Source: Streptomyces caeruleatus | Lineage (GTDB): Bacteria > Actinomycetota > Actinomycetes > Streptomycetales > Streptomycetaceae | NCBI RefSeq assembly: GCF_001514235.1 | Contig: NZ_KQ948926.1 | Span: 281,291 to 345,290 of the forward strand | Direction: 5' to 3' | Length of the DNA stretch: 64,000 nt | Shown: one piece after another, positions 34,808 through 42,173 of the stretch | How positions within the stretch are numbered: position 1 is the first letter of the stretch | Layout: each line of letters starts with the position of its first letter | Program-made: the position numbers and the translations under genes | Notes under the pieces: model-generated | What the model was told of the DNA's origin: nothing | Seen by the model: the letters and a program-made list of their open reading frames with translations, nothing else | Database searches by the model: none

Positions 34808-35322
34808 GCGGCCGGCTCAGGCGCGGATACTCCGGTGACCTGGGGGTTGCCGGCCAGCCACTGGATCAGCAGAGCGCGGGGACGGGCAAGGTCCGCATCG
34901 GCCTCGTCGCCGGGCAGGCGTGCAGCGGACCGCCGCGCGAGGCTGTCGGTGCGCTGGGTCGCGAGCGAGGGCGCCAGGAGGTCGAGGACGTGTCGGATGC
35001 GAGTGCTGAACTCGCAGACCGGTTCCGGGAAGGCGTGGCGTCGGGCCCAGCGCGCCGCCGCATCGTACAGGTCGGCCAACTGTGAGCCCTGCTCGGTGAG
35101 TTCCAGACCGGTGCCAGGCGCGAGACGGACGAGACCGTGGGTGCAGGCCGTTTCGGTGGCGCGGCGCAGTTGGTGCGTCGCGAGATCGGGAAGGGTGTCG
35201 GCCAGCCGTCGCGGCGGTATCGCCCCGTTGTCGTCGATCTCGGTGACCAGGCGGATCAAGGGGCGCGACGCCAGCAGCTCGACAGCGTTGCGGGCTTCGG
35301 CAGGGGTGAAGAGGGTGGTCAT
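34804..35322 (-). CDS. winged-helix regulator, 172 aa
   Basis: The ATG at 35322 overlaps the stop of the upstream regulator (ATGA). A winged-helix segment occupies residues ~10-80: ARNAVELLASRPLIRLVTEI, RRLADTLPDLATHQLRRATE and THGLVRLAPGTGLELTEQG. It resembles ArsR/HxlR-type repressors. The stop overlaps the MFS start. Probably a repressor of the transporter. Confidence 0.7.
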   Translation of the reverse strand: MTTLFTPAEARNAVELLASRPLIRLVTEIDDNGAIPPRRLADTLPDLATHQLRRATETACTHGLVRLAPGTGLELTEQGSQLADLYDAAARWARRHAFPEPVCEFSTRIRHVLDLLAPSLATQRTDSLARRSAARLPGDEADADLARPRALLIQWLAGNPQVTGVSAPEPAA

Positions 35323-36161
35323 CGGCGCGGGCCTCCTGCCTGGATGGCCGTCTTCGGGCGGGCGGTCGTGGCATGGGAGAAGAGATCGCGGTTGTGCCAC
35401 GCCGGAGAGGACTCACCCGTCCGGGCCTGCGGGAGGGTTGCGGGGGTCGGCCGGGCCTGGCTGCTGACCCACGGCCTCGGTGTCGGCTTCGCCTGCGGGT
35501 GCCCCCAGACCGGGTGCTGGGCCGCGGTGTTGAGGGGCTGCCCGGCGGACCATGCGGACAGGGCACCCAGAACGGGGCCCAGACTGTCGCCCGCCGCGGA
35601 CAGCTGGTAGGGCTGGCCGATGCCGTCGGTGTCGACCAGACCGTCGGCGACGAGCTGCCGCAGCGGCGGATACACGTTGGTCCAGTCCCTGCTGGGCATC
35701 ACGATCCGGGCCAGGGCCCGCCCGCTGACCTCCTCGCGGGACTTCAGCACCCACAGGATGGCGGCGGCGTGCCGCCGGGTGAGCAAAATGAGGCAGTCCT
35801 CGATCTGCTCGATCGCGGGCAGCGGCCGGTCCGCCTTCTCCAGATGCTCCTCGGCCCAGGTGACGACCATCGGCAGGACCGGCAGCAGGGCCACGCCACG
35901 CTCGGTGTGGCCGTAGGTCACATGCCGTGCGGTGTGTTCGGTGCGCTCGACAAGACCGGCGTCACACAGCGCTTTGAGCTTGGGGTGGAGCTGGCCGTCC
36001 TGCAGCCACGACACCTTGGCCGCCAGCTCGGTGTAGCGCTGCGGCGGGCCGGAGAGTGCCAGCAGGATCCTGACGTTCCAGCGCGGGGTGATCATGGCGA
36101 GGGCCTCGGAGACCCGGGCGATGTCGGCGTCGGTGTCAGGGGGCAGAGCGGTGATGGCCAA
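35319..36161 (-). CDS. tandem HxlR-type winged-helix regulator
   Basis: 280 aa with two HxlR-like domains. The first (residues ~15-100) has LAMITPRWNVRILLALSG, RYTELAAKV, LHPKLKALCDAGLVER and Y-HTERG. The second (~120-200) has CLILLTRRHAAAILWVLKS, RALARIVM, VYPPLRQLVADGLVD and YQLSAAG. A proline-rich tail follows. HxlR proteins normally have one such domain and dimerise; this protein is in effect a fused dimer. First gene of the regulator/MFS operon. Confidence 0.78.
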   Translation of the reverse strand: MAITALPPDTDADIARVSEALAMITPRWNVRILLALSGPPQRYTELAAKVSWLQDGQLHPKLKALCDAGLVERTEHTARHVTYGHTERGVALLPVLPMVVTWAEEHLEKADRPLPAIEQIEDCLILLTRRHAAAILWVLKSREEVSGRALARIVMPSRDWTNVYPPLRQLVADGLVDTDGIGQPYQLSAAGDSLGPVLGALSAWSAGQPLNTAAQHPVWGHPQAKPTPRPWVSSQARPTPATLPQARTGESSPAWHNRDLFSHATTARPKTAIQAGGPRR

Positions 36162-36203
36162 TTGAGGAACTCCTGGGTGAATGAAAGGGGGATCGCCTGC
36201 GGG

Positions 36204-36617
36204 TCAGCGGCTGTGCGCCGTGCTCTCGGCTGGACGGGGCGGAGCCGGCAGCGGCGGCGAGGGAGTCGGCGGGGACGGCGCTGGGGCCGGGACGCGGGCC
36301 AGGCTCTGCAGGACGGCGGCTGCCGACTTGGCTTGGACGTCGCGGACTGCGACGGCTTCGGCGAGCCGGCGGGATCCGTCGAGAAGGTGGGAGACCTCGT
36401 GGCGGCCGATCTGCCGCTCGGGGTGGATGAGCCGGGCGAGTTGGTCGCGGTGGAGGTCGATGCTGCGCTCGGCGTCGGCGAGGTCGTCGTGCATGCCGAG
36501 CAGGGCGCAGAGCATGCCGGGCGGCTGGTCCTGGGCGTGGGCTTCGAGGCCGGCGAGCGGCGCGCCGTACAGGTCCTCGATCCGTCCGGCTATCTCAAGG
36601 GACGTGAGGTGGGGCAA
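36204..36617 (-). CDS. hypothetical helical protein, 137 aa
   Basis: TTG at 36617 chosen because it follows the upstream stop by ten bases. A GTG at 36659 would overlap the upstream gene by 31 bases. The product is helical (IEDLYGAPLAGLEAHAQD, LLGMHDDLADAERSIDLHRD, LDGSRRLAEAVAV) with a proline-rich tail. It belongs to the group of small genes 37541-36204 that share this overlapping arrangement. No family was recognised. Confidence 0.55.
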   Translation of the reverse strand: MPHLTSLEIAGRIEDLYGAPLAGLEAHAQDQPPGMLCALLGMHDDLADAERSIDLHRDQLARLIHPERQIGRHEVSHLLDGSRRLAEAVAVRDVQAKSAAAVLQSLARVPAPAPSPPTPSPPLPAPPRPAESTAHSR

Positions 36618-36627
36618 GCGGGGGCTT

Positions 36628-37071
36628 TCACGGTTGGCGGGCCCGGGCCGCCCCGGCACGCGGGGGTGCCGGGGCAGCGGACGGGGGCAGGGTTGCGGTG
36701 GCCCGCAGCTGCGTCATGCGGACGGGACGGGCCCTCTGGTCGGGCGAAGGCATGGTGCGCAGCAGCTCGCCGAGGGCTGCGCGGTAGCCGTCGCGGGCAT
36801 CCAGCGCCGCCTCCAGCCACTGCGCATCGAAGCGAAGCTTGTCCGCCGACAGCTCGCCCATGTCGCGGCCTGGATCCATGTCCGCGTGCACGCGGTCGCG
36901 GACGCGGGCGACCTGCTCCTCGGTCAGGGCCAGGAAGGAGCGCAGCTCCAGAGCACGGGCGAGCGCAGGAGAGGCATCGGGTCCGGCAGCCGCCTCATGC
37001 AGCTCGGGGACAGGGTTCCCGAAGACATCCTCCAGATCGGCGTCCATGGTGCTGGTCTTGAAGCGGCTCAT
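36628..37071 (-). CDS. hypothetical protein, 147 aa
   Basis: ATG overlaps the stop of the upstream gene (ATGA). Acidic and helical (MDADLEDVFGNPVPELHEAA, RSFLALTEEQVARVRDRVHA, KLRFDAQWLEAALDARDGYR). The C-terminal tail is disordered and basic. Function is unknown. Confidence 0.6.
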   Translation of the reverse strand: MSRFKTSTMDADLEDVFGNPVPELHEAAAGPDASPALARALELRSFLALTEEQVARVRDRVHADMDPGRDMGELSADKLRFDAQWLEAALDARDGYRAALGELLRTMPSPDQRARPVRMTQLRATATLPPSAAPAPPRAGAARARQP

Positions 37072-37541
37072 CGGACGGGCCTTCCCGCCTGCCCTGCCGA
37101 CGCCTGCGCGGGTGTACCCGCGGGTCGGTGGGGAGGGCTGGTCTGCACGGCCGGACCGGTTCGGGGGCGGTGGTGGGCGAGCCGTTCGGCGGCGAGGTCC
37201 TTCTTGCCCCGAGCGTCCGGGTCGAGGAGCCACCGCACGACCAGGGCCCTGCCGTCGCGCGTGGTGACCGCCGCGCTCACGCGGTGGGCAAGGCCCACCG
37301 TCGGGTCGAAGACGAGGTCGGGGCCGGTCTCCAGCGCGGCGAGGAGGTCGTCCTCCGCGCGGTCGAGCACCAACTGGGCCTCGACGAGAAGGCCGTGCCA
37401 CCTGACGACAACGGTGGCTTCAGGATTCGCAGTCGGCGCAGCGGCGACCGCGGCCTTCAACTCGTCGACGTCCATGGCGAAGCGCGCTTCGATCCGTTCG
37501 GTGAGCACGCCCACGACTTCCTTGGATATGCCGTCGGACAA
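37068..37541 (-). CDS. hypothetical protein, 157 aa
   Basis: TTG at 37541 with AGGAG upstream. Conserved-looking segments are MDVDELKAAVAAAPTANPEA, VVVRWHGLLVEAQLVLDRAE and RALVVRWLLDPDARGKKDLA. It leads a three-gene coupled unit (37541 to 36204). No family was recognised. Confidence 0.6.
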   Translation of the reverse strand: MSDGISKEVVGVLTERIEARFAMDVDELKAAVAAAPTANPEATVVVRWHGLLVEAQLVLDRAEDDLLAALETGPDLVFDPTVGLAHRVSAAVTTRDGRALVVRWLLDPDARGKKDLAAERLAHHRPRTGPAVQTSPPHRPAGTPAQASAGQAGRPVR

Positions 37542-37640
37542 AGGGAAACTCCTGTTCTGGAAAGGCCGATGCCTGGCGGGAATGTGAGGGACGGCCGTAC
37601 CCGGCGGCTCAGCCGCTTACGGGCACCTGCGGAATTCCTG

Positions 37641-37997
37641 TCAGCTCAGGCACATACGGGTGTCGCGGTAGACGTAGGTGCCGGAGACCCAGCCCTTGAC
37701 GCGAGTGGTCCGGTCGGTGATGTAGAGCCAGTTGCCGCTCTTCTTGTGCACGGTGAACTTGTGGCTCTTGTAGAGCACTCCGACCGCCGTGGACTTCGAG
37801 CTGGCCTTGGAGCGGATGGTCACGGCGGATGCGTGGACCTTGTACGGCAGCGGCGGAAGGTCCGGGCAGGGCGTAACAATGCTCGTGGCTATCGAGGTGG
37901 CAGCGGCGGGGGCCGCGCTCGCGGGCGCAGTGGACAGGACCGGGAGCGCGAGTGCGCCGAGTATCGCGGCGGATATGGCAATTCGGGTGGAGCGCAT
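37641..37997 (-). CDS. secreted SH3-like protein, 118 aa
   Basis: ATG at 37997 with CGGAGG upstream. A clean signal peptide (ISAAILGALALPVLS, then APASAAP) precedes a small bacterial SH3 domain: VTIRSKASSKSTAVGVLYKS, NWLYITDRTTRVKGWVSG and a final MCLS. Cysteines near both ends of the mature part could pair. It may bind peptidoglycan outside the cell. Preceded by the AACATAGCCG hairpin element at 38082-38119. Confidence 0.72.
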   Translation of the reverse strand: MRSTRIAISAAILGALALPVLSTAPASAAPAAATSIATSIVTPCPDLPPLPYKVHASAVTIRSKASSKSTAVGVLYKSHKFTVHKKSGNWLYITDRTTRVKGWVSGTYVYRDTRMCLS

Positions 37998-38081
37998 GCG
38001 GAAGAAACCTCCGGGAAGGCATAGGGATTGCGTGGATGGGTGCCGCGGGGTTGTCCCGGCGGCTGTATAAGAGTCCGGAGA

Positions 38082-38119
38082 ATCGCCGGTTTGGCTAACC
38101 GGCGATCGTCGGCTATGTT
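38082..38119 (-). promoter_or_regulatory. AACATAGCCG box plus 10-bp hairpin, copy 1
   Basis: Read on the minus strand: AACATAGCCG, a 3-base gap, then arms ATCGCCGGTT and AACCGGCGAT around loop AGCCA. A copy with the same spacing and a compensatory base-pair change is at 63111-63148. It lies 27 bases past the stop of the 38146 gene and 85 bases before the SH3 gene start. Confidence 0.6.
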
Positions 38120-38145
38120 GCGCCGCGCCCGGTCGGCTCGGGCGT

Positions 38146-38895
38146 TTAGCGCGAGCGACCGATGGGGCGCGGAGCAGGGGTTTTCGGCCGGGCGGCCGGG
38201 CGGGTGGCTGCCGCTGCCGGGCGGACCAGCGGCAGGGGGTCGGCCTGGCCGGTGAGCCGGTCGTCGCACCACTGCAGGGCCTCGCCGACCGTGTCGAAGC
38301 CGCCCTCGCGCAGGGTGTGCGTCCAGGCGTCGGTGTCGACTTCCTCGACGACGACACGGAACGGGGAGGGTGCTCCCTCATCCAGGGCGCGCAGGGCCAC
38401 GACGGTGACCATGTCGTCCGGGTCAACGCTGGTGTAGGAGTAGCCCATGGCGTAGTGGTCGCCGTCGCCCGCGAGGCGCCGCGCGAGCGCTCGCGTGGCC
38501 TCGTCGGCCGGCGGCGGGCCAAGCTCGGGGTTGAGGCCGATGGCGTCGGGCGGGCAGCCGCGGTGGATGAGCCAGGACTGCGCCATCGCGGGCAGCGGCA
38601 GCAGGGCCTGCTCGAAGTCGAACGTCTCCTTCTCCCGGTCCCGCTTCAGGTGCACAGCGACGTAGGACGGCATGCCTGGGTGCCCGTAGGCGGCGGAGCG
38701 GTCGAACAGGACGTAGTAGCTGTGCGCGCCGTCGGGGCTGTGGTGTTCGGCGAGGGGGACGAGCATGTCCTCGCGGACGGCGACCTGGCGGTAGAAATCG
38801 AGGTACATCTCCTCGTCGGCATCGAAGGCGTCCAGCTCGAAGTCGACTTGGGGTGTGGATGTCCGGGCCGGCGCCGGTTCGGTGGGAGACAACAA
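38146..38895 (-). CDS. hypothetical protein, 249 aa
   Basis: TTG at 38895 (or 38892) with a GAAAGG site just upstream. Acidic N-terminus (FELDAFDADEEMYLDFYRQV), a beta-rich centre (HSYYVLFDRSAAYG, YVAVHLKRDREKETFDFEQA) and a conserved-looking C-terminal part (VEEVDTDAWTHTLREGGFDT). No family was recognised. Confidence 0.6.
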   Translation of the reverse strand: MLSPTEPAPARTSTPQVDFELDAFDADEEMYLDFYRQVAVREDMLVPLAEHHSPDGAHSYYVLFDRSAAYGHPGMPSYVAVHLKRDREKETFDFEQALLPLPAMAQSWLIHRGCPPDAIGLNPELGPPPADEATRALARRLAGDGDHYAMGYSYTSVDPDDMVTVVALRALDEGAPSPFRVVVEEVDTDAWTHTLREGGFDTVGEALQWCDDRLTGQADPLPLVRPAAAATRPAARPKTPAPRPIGRSR

Positions 38896-38912
38896 GGGCC
38901 TTTCGGTGGAGT

Positions 38913-39611
38913 TCAGCGACGCTGTGCCGGGGCGGACGGCGGTGTGCCGGACCGGGCCGGGAGCCGCGGCGCCTGGGTCGTGGGCGCGCGTCGGGTGGCG
39001 AGCAGCGCGGCGCGTCCGGCGTCGGTGAGTGCGACGGGCTGGCCGGCGTGCACGGGGTGGGCGGTGTCCCGGACGAGAAGTCCGGCGTCCTCCAGCCGCC
39101 GCAGCTTGGTGTGCGGGATGCGGGTCCCGGAGGCAGCTGTGACGGAGAGCCGGCCGGTCAGCAGGTGTTCGTAGAGCTTGGCGCCGCCGGCGATGGCGAG
39201 CAGAGCCGCCTGGTCGTCCGTCGAGAGCGGCTTCGCACCGGGCCCCGAGGCCGCCGCGGCGGCCTCGACGGGCTCCAGAGCGGCGAGCACCTTCCGGGCA
39301 GCGGCGTCCCGCGCGGCGGCGGCCTCCTCCAGTTGGTCCACGGTGCGGTCGATGCGTGTGAACAGGGCGGCATCGACGTCGAACTCGCCGCTGGACAGGC
39401 GGCTCAGGAGGCGGAGGTAGAAGGTGACGCCGGTCTGGGCCTTGGCCAACTCGCGGTGCCGGTCGACCAGGTGGGCATGCGGCTCGTCGAGGACGCCCCG
39501 GTCGCGGTAGGCCCACAGGGTGTCGATGGTGTGGCCGGTGACGGCTTCGATGCGGTCATCGAGCGGGGAGACCGCACGCCGGTCTGGTGCCGGCGCGGGA
39601 TCAGGGGGCAT
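38913..39611 (-). CDS. hypothetical protein with C-terminal winged helix, 232 aa
   Basis: Residues ~20-110 are helical and coiled-coil-like (WAYRDRGVLDEPHAHLVDRH, FTRIDRTVDQLEEAAAARDA). Residues ~150-215 read as a winged helix (RLSVTAASGTRIPHTKLRRL, EDAGLLVRDTAHPV, VALTDAGRAAL). A DNA-binding role is plausible. Confidence 0.62.
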   Translation of the reverse strand: MPPDPAPAPDRRAVSPLDDRIEAVTGHTIDTLWAYRDRGVLDEPHAHLVDRHRELAKAQTGVTFYLRLLSRLSSGEFDVDAALFTRIDRTVDQLEEAAAARDAAARKVLAALEPVEAAAAASGPGAKPLSTDDQAALLAIAGGAKLYEHLLTGRLSVTAASGTRIPHTKLRRLEDAGLLVRDTAHPVHAGQPVALTDAGRAALLATRRAPTTQAPRLPARSGTPPSAPAQRR

Positions 39612-39627
39612 AGGCGACGCTCCGTGT

Positions 39628-40113
39628 TCAGCGGGTGTGATGGTGCGCGGGGTTCTGCGCGGGACGGGGCAGACCCGGCAGCGCGGTGGGCGGCGGACCG
39701 GGCCGGGGCGCGGGAGTGCGGGCGGTCAGCTGCGGGGAGCGGGAGCGGGCCGCGTGGGTGCGGGCACTCAGCGGTCGGCGGGTCATCCCCAGGCGGCGGC
39801 CGACCTCGTCGTAGACGTCATTGCCCGCACGCGGCCGGACCGCGACGACGTGAATCTCCTTCGGATGCGCGGACTCCGCAGGCGCCGGGCGGACGCCGTA
39901 GACGACGCGCCAGTCCTTGCGCGCGTCGATGAACAGCTTGCGATAGCCCGCCAGGTCACCGTCGAGGCGTAGCCCGAAGCGCTGCGCGTTCACGACTTCC
40001 TGCAGGTAGGCGAGGGTAAGGTCGCGGATATCGCCGGGGGCCTGGAGGAGATCCGTCAGGGCCCGGGGGTCGAAGCTCAGTCCGAAGGCGGGCTGTCCCG
40101 CTCCCACGGTCAT
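39628..40113 (-). CDS. RelE/ParE-like protein with long tail, 161 aa
   Basis: ATG overlaps the DUF4913 gene stop. The first ~110 residues have a RelE-fold pattern: FDPRALTDLLQAPGDIRDLT, GLRLDGDLAGYRKLFIDARK, WRVVYGVRPAP and IHVVAVRPRAGNDVYDEVGR. A basic disordered tail follows. No typical antitoxin is adjacent. The coupled partner is a DUF4913 protein, so a toxin role is open. Confidence 0.68.
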   Translation of the reverse strand: MTVGAGQPAFGLSFDPRALTDLLQAPGDIRDLTLAYLQEVVNAQRFGLRLDGDLAGYRKLFIDARKDWRVVYGVRPAPAESAHPKEIHVVAVRPRAGNDVYDEVGRRLGMTRRPLSARTHAARSRSPQLTARTPAPRPGPPPTALPGLPRPAQNPAHHHTR

Positions 40114-40760
40114 GACGTCGGCTCGTCGGGCTCGGCGGTCCCGGCGCTCTCCGCCGTGGACGCCGTCTCCGTGCGCGCGGACGGCGGCGGGCCGGGCAGA
40201 AGGCGGTGCGCGGGCCGGTCGGGAGAGGTCATACAGGCCGACAGCGGCCCGCCCGATGCGCGGATCGCCGCAACGGCATGGGTGAGGAAGTCCCGGTGCC
40301 ACACGAACAAGCCGCTCAATCCGGCTTCGGGGTCCTTGTGCTGCTGATAAGCGAGCCACAGGGCGTGGAGCCAGGCCACGACATCGTCGTGCTCCTGCCA
40401 CTTGAGGCACCAGGGCGCCGCGGTGGTGACTTCCGCCCCGTAGACCGGGAGGAGGAAGTCGTCGACCCAGTCCGACAGGGCGTCGAGTTCGTCCTCCCGC
40501 TCCTCCCCGTCAAGTTCCAGGATCGGGCGGGGTTCCGGCGGAGCAGCGGCGGGCGGCCCGCCGAGCCCCGGCATGCCGAACGCGGCGAACGGCGATCCAC
40601 CCGGTGCCGGGGCGGAGGCGAGGTGGTCGAGTTGCTGCGCCTGTTGCGCCGACTGCTCCATGAGCCGTCGGACGCTCGCCTCGATTCCCTCCAGCTGCGG
40701 ATCCGGAATACGAACCGGCTCCAACTCCCCATCGTCAGAGGGGTTTATGGATTCGGGCAT
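40110..40760 (-). CDS. DUF4913 domain protein
   Basis: 216 aa. DUF4913 core at residues ~90-185: LSDWVDDFLLPVYGAEV, APWCLKWQEHDDVVAWLHAL, WLAYQQHKDPEAGLSGLFVW, HRDFLTHAVAAIRA and LSACMTSPDRP. This family recurs in Streptomyces conjugative elements near transfer genes. Preceded by a helical segment and a Gly/Pro linker. Function is unknown. Confidence 0.85.
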   Translation of the reverse strand: MPESINPSDDGELEPVRIPDPQLEGIEASVRRLMEQSAQQAQQLDHLASAPAPGGSPFAAFGMPGLGGPPAAAPPEPRPILELDGEEREDELDALSDWVDDFLLPVYGAEVTTAAPWCLKWQEHDDVVAWLHALWLAYQQHKDPEAGLSGLFVWHRDFLTHAVAAIRASGGPLSACMTSPDRPAHRLLPGPPPSARTETASTAESAGTAEPDEPTS

Positions 40761-40903
40761 GAAAGAGTTCGGCCTCCTACAGGACGTGCTCTGAGAGAAG
40801 GACGGAATGCGCGACGAGCGGACCGGGCAGCGAGATAGATATCCGCGCCGCCGGATTGCCGCCCAGGGGCGCCGGCCGTCTTGACGGGTAGCGGGCTCGC
40901 GGC

Positions 40904-41659
40904 TCAGGCGGTGAGAATCACGCCGTCTTGCGTGAGCGTCTCGCGAATCGTCTCGGTGAGCCGGTCGGCCGCAATCGACGCATAGTGCTCGGTCTTCTCC
41001 ACGCCGATGAAGTCCCGCCCTTCCAGCAGGGCGGCGACGCCCGTGGATCCGGAGCCGGCACAGAAATCGAGCACCGTGCCGCCCTCGGGGCTGATCTTGA
41101 CCAGCTCGCGCATCACCTCGACGGGCTTTTGCGTGATGTGCTGGCGCTTCGCCCCCGAGGGCTGCGACGCCGAGTACAAGCCGGGCAGATAGACCGGGTT
41201 ACGGGAGCCGTCGATCGCCCCCTTCGAGGCCCAGACGATGAATTCACAGTTCTGGGTGAACCGGCCCTTCTGCGGCCTGGCCTGCGGCTTGTGCCAGGCC
41301 AGCACCCCACGCCACAGCCACCCGGCCGCCTGGATCGCATCCGTCGTGACGGGAAGCTGACGCCAGTCGGTGAACAGCAACGCCGTGCCGCCGGTCTTGG
41401 TGAGGCGGTGGGCTTCGGTCATGATCTGCGTCAGCCAGAACCCGTAAGACCTCTGGTCCATGTTCTCGCCGGTGAAGTCGGCGAGATCGTTCTTGGCGTC
41501 GGCGGAGGTGTACTTCTGCTTCGCGGAGCGGGTGGTGCGCTCCTTCGCGGTCCGGCCCCCGCTGTTGTACGGCGGATCGGTGATGACGGAGTCGACGCAG
41601 TCGTCCGGAAGGCCGGAAAGAACGCTGAGGGCGTCGCCCTGGTGCAGGGAAAAAGGCAA
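40904..41659 (-). CDS. DNA methyltransferase (N4/N6, beta class)
   Basis: 251 aa. Catalytic motif IV DPPY at residues 28-31 comes before motif I FCAGSGSTG at 199-207, the order of beta-class amino-methyltransferases. QHITQKPVEVMRELV precedes motif I as usual. No restriction endonuclease is adjacent, so it may be an orphan enzyme protecting or marking the element. It is transcribed leftward from one arm of the mirrored promoter at 41790-41895 and may be controlled together with the transfer operon. Confidence 0.88.
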   Translation of the reverse strand: MPFSLHQGDALSVLSGLPDDCVDSVITDPPYNSGGRTAKERTTRSAKQKYTSADAKNDLADFTGENMDQRSYGFWLTQIMTEAHRLTKTGGTALLFTDWRQLPVTTDAIQAAGWLWRGVLAWHKPQARPQKGRFTQNCEFIVWASKGAIDGSRNPVYLPGLYSASQPSGAKRQHITQKPVEVMRELVKISPEGGTVLDFCAGSGSTGVAALLEGRDFIGVEKTEHYASIAADRLTETIRETLTQDGVILTA

Positions 41660-41789
41660 AGAGGAACCCCAATTCGGGTGCGGAAGCGCGGAGTGAACTC
41701 ACCGCCTCGCAACGGAGTCCTCACGGGCCGGAATTGGGCATGCAGAAGCCCAGGGCCGCAGACCGAGGAGGGCGAGGGGGGAGTCCAAA

Positions 41790-41895
41790 AACTGTAGAGG
41801 CAAAAGCGCCGACGACCAAGAAGTGCGTTGCCGAGGTGCCGGATTCCGGCACCTCACGCCGACTTTTTGGTCAACCGCCGATCCACGTCTACTGT
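41790..41895. promoter_or_regulatory. mirrored divergent promoters around a 23-bp palindrome
   Basis: Rightward: TTGGTC (41867-41872), 17-bp spacer, TACTGT (41890-41895). Leftward: TTGGTC (complement at 41814-41819), 17-bp spacer, TACAGT (complement at 41791-41796). Between them is a palindrome with 11-bp arms GAGGTGCCGGA and TCCGGCACCTC around one base (41833-41855). Flanks ACTTNTTGGTC and TCTACNGTTTTTG are also mirrored. This would let one dimeric protein control both the methyltransferase and the transfer operon. Confidence 0.65.
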
Positions 41896-41959
41896 TTTTG
41901 AACCGCCCGGCGCACACCGCCGCTGGCCACTTCCCCGCCTCACCTCACGGAGGTACCCC

Positions 41960-41977
41960 TTGCCCCGGCACACCTAG
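41960..41977 (+). CDS. possible 5-codon leader ORF (MPRHT)
   Basis: TTG with GGAGG six bases upstream, followed by CCC CGG CAC ACC TAG. It is the first ribosome site in the transfer transcript, about 60 bases after the predicted start of transcription. It could be a leader peptide or the worn-down start of a lost gene. Confidence 0.3.
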   Translation: MPRHT

Positions 41978-42110
41978 CGGTCCGGCCACGCGGAGCGAGC
42001 GGCAACTCGCCCGCACCGGCCCGCCCCGATCGCCCACCCCGGCCGCCGCGCCCTTCCACCACGCCTCGCGCACGCGGCAAGCCGGACACCGCACCCCGAA
42101 GGACACGTCC

Positions 42111-42173
42111 ATGACGTCTCGACACCCACCCCTGCCCGACAACGCTGAACCCCGAGCGGTCCGCTCCGGTTGA
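42111..42173 (+). CDS. possible 20-aa ORF coupled to the wall hydrolase
   Basis: ATG at 42111 with AAGGAC upstream. It encodes MTSRHPPLPDNAEPRAVRSG and ends in a TTGA overlap with the TTG start of the hydrolase. The hydrolase has no strong site of its own, so translation may depend on this ORF. Confidence 0.4.
   Translation: MTSRHPPLPDNAEPRAVRSG

Noticed and set aside
39628..40760. Classical toxin-antitoxin pair (RelE-like with DUF4913)
   Set aside because: The partner lacks an antitoxin-like DNA-binding or short disordered structure, and the RelE-like protein has an unusual long tail. Only the fold resemblance is reported.
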